Of a DNA stretch of 64,000 nucleotides, positions 59,345-64,000 are shown piece after piece. Source of the stretch: Monocercomonoides exilis (taxonomy: Eukaryota; Preaxostyla; Oxymonadida; Polymastigidae); assembly GCA_001643675.2 (NCBI GenBank), contig LSRY02000005.1:2501-66500 (forward strand). Direction: 5' to 3'. Every line of letters starts with the position of its first letter. Positions within the stretch are counted from its first letter, which is position 1. Both the position numbers and the translations under genes were made by a program. Below the pieces are notes generated by a model that saw nothing but the letters and a program-made list of their open reading frames with translations, had not been told where the DNA came from and did not search any database.

Positions 59345-59450
59345 CTCAAAGACAGAAAATGCGAAGCATTCAACCCCAATCCATTTTCCTCACCTCTCGT
59401 TCAGCCCTGCTCGCATGATGTTACACTTGTTGTTTTCATCATTTTGTTGG

Positions 59451-61632
59451 TTCTCAGACCAATCAATGAAAGCCAGTTCCATCGCTCTTCTCATCGAAAC
59501 AGAGAAAGAAATGAAAGAAGATGATTGCTTGCCTTCCTCATCTCCAATTGTTGGCTAACATTCGTGCAGTTCTGTAATTCTCCTTTTTTTATTCGTCTTC
59601 CGAGATCATTGTCTTTTGCTTCTTTCGTATTTATGTTCAATAGCATTTTTGTCTCTTGTGCAAATAGGTTGGAATTGAGAGATTTCAAGCTAACAGACAC
59701 ATTCTTTCATTCCTTTAATCAATGGAATTGTACTGTTATTGGCCTCATCATCTGCTCTGCAAAGCAAAAGATTGAGAATAATGGTTCTTTCTCGAAGAGT
59801 AATTTTAATTTTATTAAGGAAAAAAACAATTCAAACGAATGCTCATATAATCTCATTATTTTAATATTTGACGAATTAGAGATTGATGATTTGAAAAAAA
59901 GGAAAAAATTAAATTCATAAAAAAAAATCATTTTTGGTTCTAATTTAAATGTATTTTAAAATAGTTAATCTTCACTCTAATTAAATACACGAGCACCATC
60001 AGAAATATCATCGTTTGAAGTATTATCATTTTTTGTAAAAGAAATATTGCAAATAACATCAAAATTAAGAACCTCACTTATGATTATAACTTTTTCATTG
60101 TTTACAATCTTTTTCTTTTAAACTCTTCTATAAACATTATATCCTTCTTTGAGCAAAAAACAAACTTTCATTGTTTTTATCAACATCCTATTAGAAAGAT
60201 AATCTCAATGAATTACTCACTTATTCCATGTTTGGAAAAATAAATCTCAGATGTGACTTCATTCCTTTTTGTGTGTGCAAGCATGAGCACGTTTGAGAAC
60301 AGAAGAACTTCTTTGAATAATTCGTTATCAGATGAATGATACCATAATCCTTCAAAATGCTGTATTAACGCCAATCATCACTTATTATTATCGTTCCTGT
60401 ATAAATAAGGAAATTTCAAATAGAACACTCGTTTCTCCAGTTCAATCAGAAACCTTAAAATAAATCCATTATTCCAACTTTTTTTTCAATTACTCAATAT
60501 ATCTGAATCTGTATTTTTTCTGCATCTTTTATATTTTCTTCTTCTCCACATAGGTGATAATTATCGAAATGATAACCTTTTTCGGAGTGTTTCTTTTTCA
60601 AAGGTTGCTTGTCATCGTGAAGAGATTTTGTGTTCAAATTGAAAAATTATCACAATTAATCGGAAAAAAAAATGCTTGAGCTCAAATATAGATGAATATG
60701 CTGTGAATATGCCTTTTCATTTTTCAGTGTTCTTTTGTTATTTTTCTAGGGAAATTTGCGTTTCAATTTTTTTTTTTGTTAGAAAAAAAATATGTTACCA
60801 AAAACAATCGCCCAAACACAGAAAAGTGTTAACATCTTTTAAATGATTCTTCTTCTTTCTATCTTCTCTTTCATTGGCTTTTGATGCCATTGCAACACAT
60901 TTCACATTTGTATTGAAAAGTTATTTCTGAAGATAAAAAATTCATTAATCAATACTCTAAAAACTTATGTGTTTCTAAAAAGAATCACCCAATTTCAAAA
61001 ATCCTTGTTTCAATCGGAAAATTTAAGAAATAATAAAGATTCTTCATAACAAATATTGTGAATATATTAATGAGAAAATTTGCGTATTTCGATAAGAAAT
61101 AAATATATCATTTTTTTGTTTTTTGTATTGTTGATAAAGAAAATGAAATCTTGAATTTTTGTGAACTTGTGGATTGAGTTGTTATTTGTTTTGCAGCTGT
61201 TGAAGCATTCGAAAACAATTTTTACTATTTTGTTAATTTTTCCATTTTTTTATCTCTTTTTATTCAATTTTTTTTCTTTTCTCCAAATTAATAAAAAAAA
61301 ATATTTTCTATCTTTATTGATGTTAATTGCAAACAGAATGTTTTCTTTTAAAAAATAATGTTTACCAATACACCCCCAAATTTCGACTTTTGATTTGACG
61401 AATTGAAAACAAAATCTCCATTAAAAACACAAAAAACAACACAAAACAAGCGGTCAATCGATTAAGCAAGGAAACAAACAAACAAAAAAATCAAATAACA
61501 AAGTGAAAATAAATAAAAATCAATGAAGTGAATCATTTGTGCATACGAAGAAAAAGAAATAAAAGCAAGAACTAACAATAGCTAAAGATGCATAAAGTTT
61601 ATGCCATCAACCAAAACATTTGCTAAAATCCT
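59451..61632. other. AT-rich interval downstream of the palindrome
   Basis: Outside the right arm the sequence becomes AT-rich again. A 130-codon plus-strand frame at 59525-59920 has no ATG at its start and no recognisable domain. A diverged family B element lies at 60552-60814, and a second family B-type right end (AGAATCACCCA) occurs at 60981-60991. No gene is supported. Confidence 0.45.
60552..60814. mobile_element. MITE-like element, family B, diverged copy
   Basis: The left end AGGTGATAATTATCGAAATG followed by ATAACCTTTTTCGG resembles the family B end, and the right end ACCAAAAACAATCGCCCA is its reversed counterpart. Similarity is weaker than in the copies at 35036 and 37190. Confidence 0.4.
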
Positions 61633-62565
61633 TCAAACATCAGTTTTATATGCTGCAGACAATACATCAAGATCTGCAAGTATTTGTTGCGTCTCTTCTT
61701 CTGTCATTTCCTGAGATTCCGTAAATAGTGATATTTTATCTTCCCTAAACATTTAATTTTGCAATAATTGAAATTGTTATTTTCAAAAAAGAAAAAGAAA
61801 AAGAAAAAGAAAAAAGAAATTAAGAAAAAAAGAAAAAAGTTTATCCAAAATAAAGCACACCATTTCTTAATTAAAGCTACATAATTGAATCCAGATTTAA
61901 AACTTATCTTTTCCAATGTGCCTCTAATCATTTTTAAAGGGTAAATAAACTGACGCGGATAGTTCGTTTGAGTTAAAATGCTTGTTTGAAGATCTTTTGT
62001 TGCATCGGACTGTTAAACGAAGATTTTTTTAAAAATATTTTTGCATTAAATATAATGCAAAAAAAGTAAAATACGCAAATGCACATTTAATTATACGCAT
62101 GCGAAGAAGAAAAAGAAAAAAATTGAACAAACAGCTGAAACAACAAGAGTGAGCTGATCACTGTTGAATTTTCGTTTTATATGCTCTGGAAATCCTCTAT
62201 TCAATCTGAAAATTGCACGGGAGCATCCGAGCTGTTTCATTATTTAATATACATCTTTGAATATGCAAATATCTATTCAAAGCATACCTGAAGATAATCC
62301 AGCTCTTGCTGCAATTGATCTGGAGTGAGCTGCATTCTTTCGAGACCATCGCGAATTCGGCTCATATAAATTGAACCATGTTCATAATAACTGAAAAATA
62401 AATTAGTTTATAAGTAATTTGCTAACAACAAAAAAGAAACCATTTATCCGAAACAAGGTCCTGGTTTGCAAGCTCATCAATAACATGTAGAGAGACAAGA
62501 TCTGGATATAAATCCGAAAGCTTGTCAATTCTGTTTAATATTTCAGTTGCTGTAACTTGGGCCAT
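61633..62565 (-). CDS. Small four-exon protein, unidentified
   Basis: Reconstructed from splice sites: exons 62441-62565, 62288-62390, 61951-62009 and 61633-61744, with donors GTTTCT, GTATGC and GTTTAT and acceptors CAG, CAG and TAG. All joins are in phase and give 132 residues from ATG at 62565 to TGA at 61633. The product starts MAQVTATEILNRIDKLSDLY, contains MSRIRDGLERMQLTPDQL and ends EETQQILADLDVLSAAYKTD. It is helical and acidic, with possible coiled-coil stretches and no membrane segment or signal peptide. I do not recognise it; its shape would suit a small structural subunit of a complex. The 278-bp second intron is the longest and could hide another small exon. Confidence 0.65.
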
Positions 62566-62638
62566 GATATTTTGTTCTCGATGAAAATAATTCTGAAATA
62601 TTTTTCGATCTTATGCCATATTCATTTGAATTTATATA
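62566..62638. promoter_or_regulatory. Compact bidirectional promoter region
   Basis: Only 73 bp separate the start codons of the divergent genes at 62565 (-) and 62639 (+). The interval is AT-rich and has no distinguishable motif. Such spacing implies overlapping promoters and very short 5' untranslated regions. Confidence 0.45.
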
Positions 62639-64000
62639 ATGTCGGAGGTTTTATGCAAAGTAAAAATATCTGAAGATAACAAAGAACCGAACAACAATTT
62701 AAAAGAAAAACAAGAAGTTCAAAAAGTGATTCAAGCTCAGGAGACATCAGTTTGTTCTTATTCTAAGAAAAATATTCTTTATCAACGTGTTTTTGTTTTA
62801 TCAATTTCAACCTTAACAATATGCTCAAGAAAAACCAGAAATTAGATAACTATAGCACATTTGCAGTTTATCCTCCGATTTGTGAAGAAAATTTTATTTT
62901 ATCTGATTTGTGCAACGATTCAAGTTCAGTTGGATCGAATTGCGAAGTTGTAAATTTAAAATCGCGGTTCACTCCATGCCATTGTAATGAAGATGAAATA
63001 ATTGATCTCGAAAAACCTGAATCACCTTTTGAGCTCTGTGATTTTGAGGAGGAAAATGCTGAAAAAATGAATGCAATTCAAATACAAAACATTTCCAATG
63101 AATCTTCAAAGGAAGTCACCGAAACCAATCAAAATAAAAATGAAAAGGATATATATCCATTAGTTGATAATATTAAAGGACGAACACGATCAAGGTCAAC
63201 AATGATATCACATACATCAAGCTTTGCTACAGAGGCCGTTCATCGACAAATCACACCCCGTTCCATATCGAATTATGAAAAAGATGTGGTCTCGCACATT
63301 CAGAATTATGATGCTTGCGTTAATACTAACAGTTCAAAATCACATTCCGTTCAATTAGTTCCATCTGGTATATTGGCGACTCGTAACCAAATTAACACAT
63401 CTCTATCACAGGTATCGATGACCCCAGCCTCATCTTTGTCACAATTCTCTGCGAATTCTTCAGACTGTCAATCGTCTGCTGATTCTTATGAGTCTTCTGG
63501 AGATGGTATTCTTACAGAGCTGTCACAGGCTGATTTTTCTATCGATTCGTCTCTTGTGCCAGTTGTTGATTCTGATGACCAATGTTTTTTACATTTGCAG
63601 CCACTCGAAGATGATGCCAGACATTCACCTTCATCACTTCCATCTCCATCTGCATCAACGCCAGCCTCATCATCGCCATCTTCTTCATCTTCATCATCGT
63701 CACTTTCCCTCTTGACAACTGATTCTCCAAACAATGCCTCGTTTCCCATGGGCTTTGCATCATCTCCTCATTCACCAAAAGCAAAGCATTCTGTTTCTTG
63801 TCACTCAGCACTTAATTCACAAGGCAGCTTTGCAGCTGACGCTCTCAACTCACATTCTCACTTTATCAATGCAAACACAAACATTCCATATCAACCATCC
63901 AGAACACGTCCCTTCTTCTCCACTCACTCTGAAGGCGTTCCATCAACCTTCATTCAGTCTGACAGTGAATTGTCCACACAGCGCACATCATCTGTGAGAT
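62639..64000 (+). CDS. Ser-rich protein, 5' part, runs off the window
   Basis: Exon 1 (62639-62749) begins at ATG and encodes a Lys/Glu-rich segment (MSEVLCKVKISEDNKEPNNN). A GTTTGT donor follows, and the acceptor is AACCAG (exon 2 from 62839) or CTCAAG (from 62830); both keep the frame. Exon 2 then stays open to the end of the window, about 387 codons. It reads LDNYSTFAVYPPICEENF, an acidic part (DEIIDLEKPESPFELCDFEE), a basic GRTRSRSTM patch, and long Ser/Pro-rich stretches including SPSSSSSSSSSSLSLL. Composition suggests a disordered regulatory protein, with RSxS-type sites that could be phosphorylated. The domain-bearing part is probably beyond 64000, so no function can be assigned. Confidence 0.7.

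Larger units (their letters stand above)
51146..59450. repeat. Right arm of a large inverted repeat
   Basis: Reverse complement of the left arm; see there for the mapping. Relative to the left arm it is 10 bp shorter overall because of T-tract length, and it carries the homopolymer pair that truncates its copy of the fusion gene. Homology fades beyond about 59340. Confidence 0.93.

Noticed and set aside
42740-59450. Palindrome as a simple fold-back read or assembly duplication
   Set aside because: The centre is a non-complementary 92-bp spacer, the arms differ in substitutions and tract lengths, and they end at different flanking sequences with a diverged margin. It remains an alternative only until reads are checked.

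Overview
The window reads as nuclear DNA of a microbial eukaryote. Most of it is very AT-rich, genes carry short GT-AG introns (donors such as GTATGT, GTTTGA, GTGTGC, GTGCGT), and there are many decayed DNA transposons. Two gene types point, from memory of the families and not from a search, to an oxymonad such as Monocercomonoides: a paralogous alpha-helical family containing the phrase NEIKEI..HQ.HHNLT..AY, and beta-helix-like surface proteins with one C-terminal membrane helix. Standard stop codons appear to be used: long Gln-rich domains use only CAA/CAG.

Layout. 1-6.0 kb: AT-rich with decayed fragments. 6.0-10.8 kb (-): a giant tyrosine-recombinase protein with an AT-hook and a Myb/SANT-like domain. 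10.9-19.4 kb: mostly non-coding, with a GC-rich island bounded by inverted TTAGGTTAGGG motifs, microsatellites and terminal-inverted-repeat elements. 19.4-20.8 kb (-) an intact, and 24.7-26.0 kb (+) a broken, member of the helical family, separated by a long polypyrimidine tract. 27.5-28.1 kb (-): broken surface-protein gene. 28.9-31.9 kb (+): intact surface protein with two internal repeats. 32.8-40.0 kb: a transposon graveyard with three pogo-like transposase pseudogenes, one still inside a 2,033-bp element with terminal inverted repeats and TA flanks, plus MITE-like elements. 40.6-42.1 kb (-): two-exon acyltransferase-3 membrane protein.

42.7-59.45 kb is a large palindrome. Two arms of about 8.3 kb, nearly identical, face each other across a 92-bp unique spacer (51054-51145). 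For the inner arms left + right position = 102199; further out the sum falls to 102191 and then 102189. Each arm carries one copy of the same gene, head to head, with 314 bp between start codons. The reconstructed product joins an NFX1-type RING/zinc-finger N-terminus, a long Ser/Gln-rich linker and a Cid1/TUTase-type nucleotidyltransferase, a combination I do not know from the literature. The left copy stays open to its C-terminus apart from one frame change shared with the right copy; the right copy also has a premature stop caused by a pair of opposite one-base homopolymer differences.

59.5-61.6 kb is AT-rich and quiet. 61.6-62.6 kb (-) is a four-exon gene for a 132-residue protein, divergent by 73 bp from a Ser-rich gene (62639+) that runs off the window. 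The genes do not form a pathway; what links them is repeat biology (palindrome formation, probable gene conversion, transposon decay) and a possible ubiquitin/RNA-tailing fusion protein.
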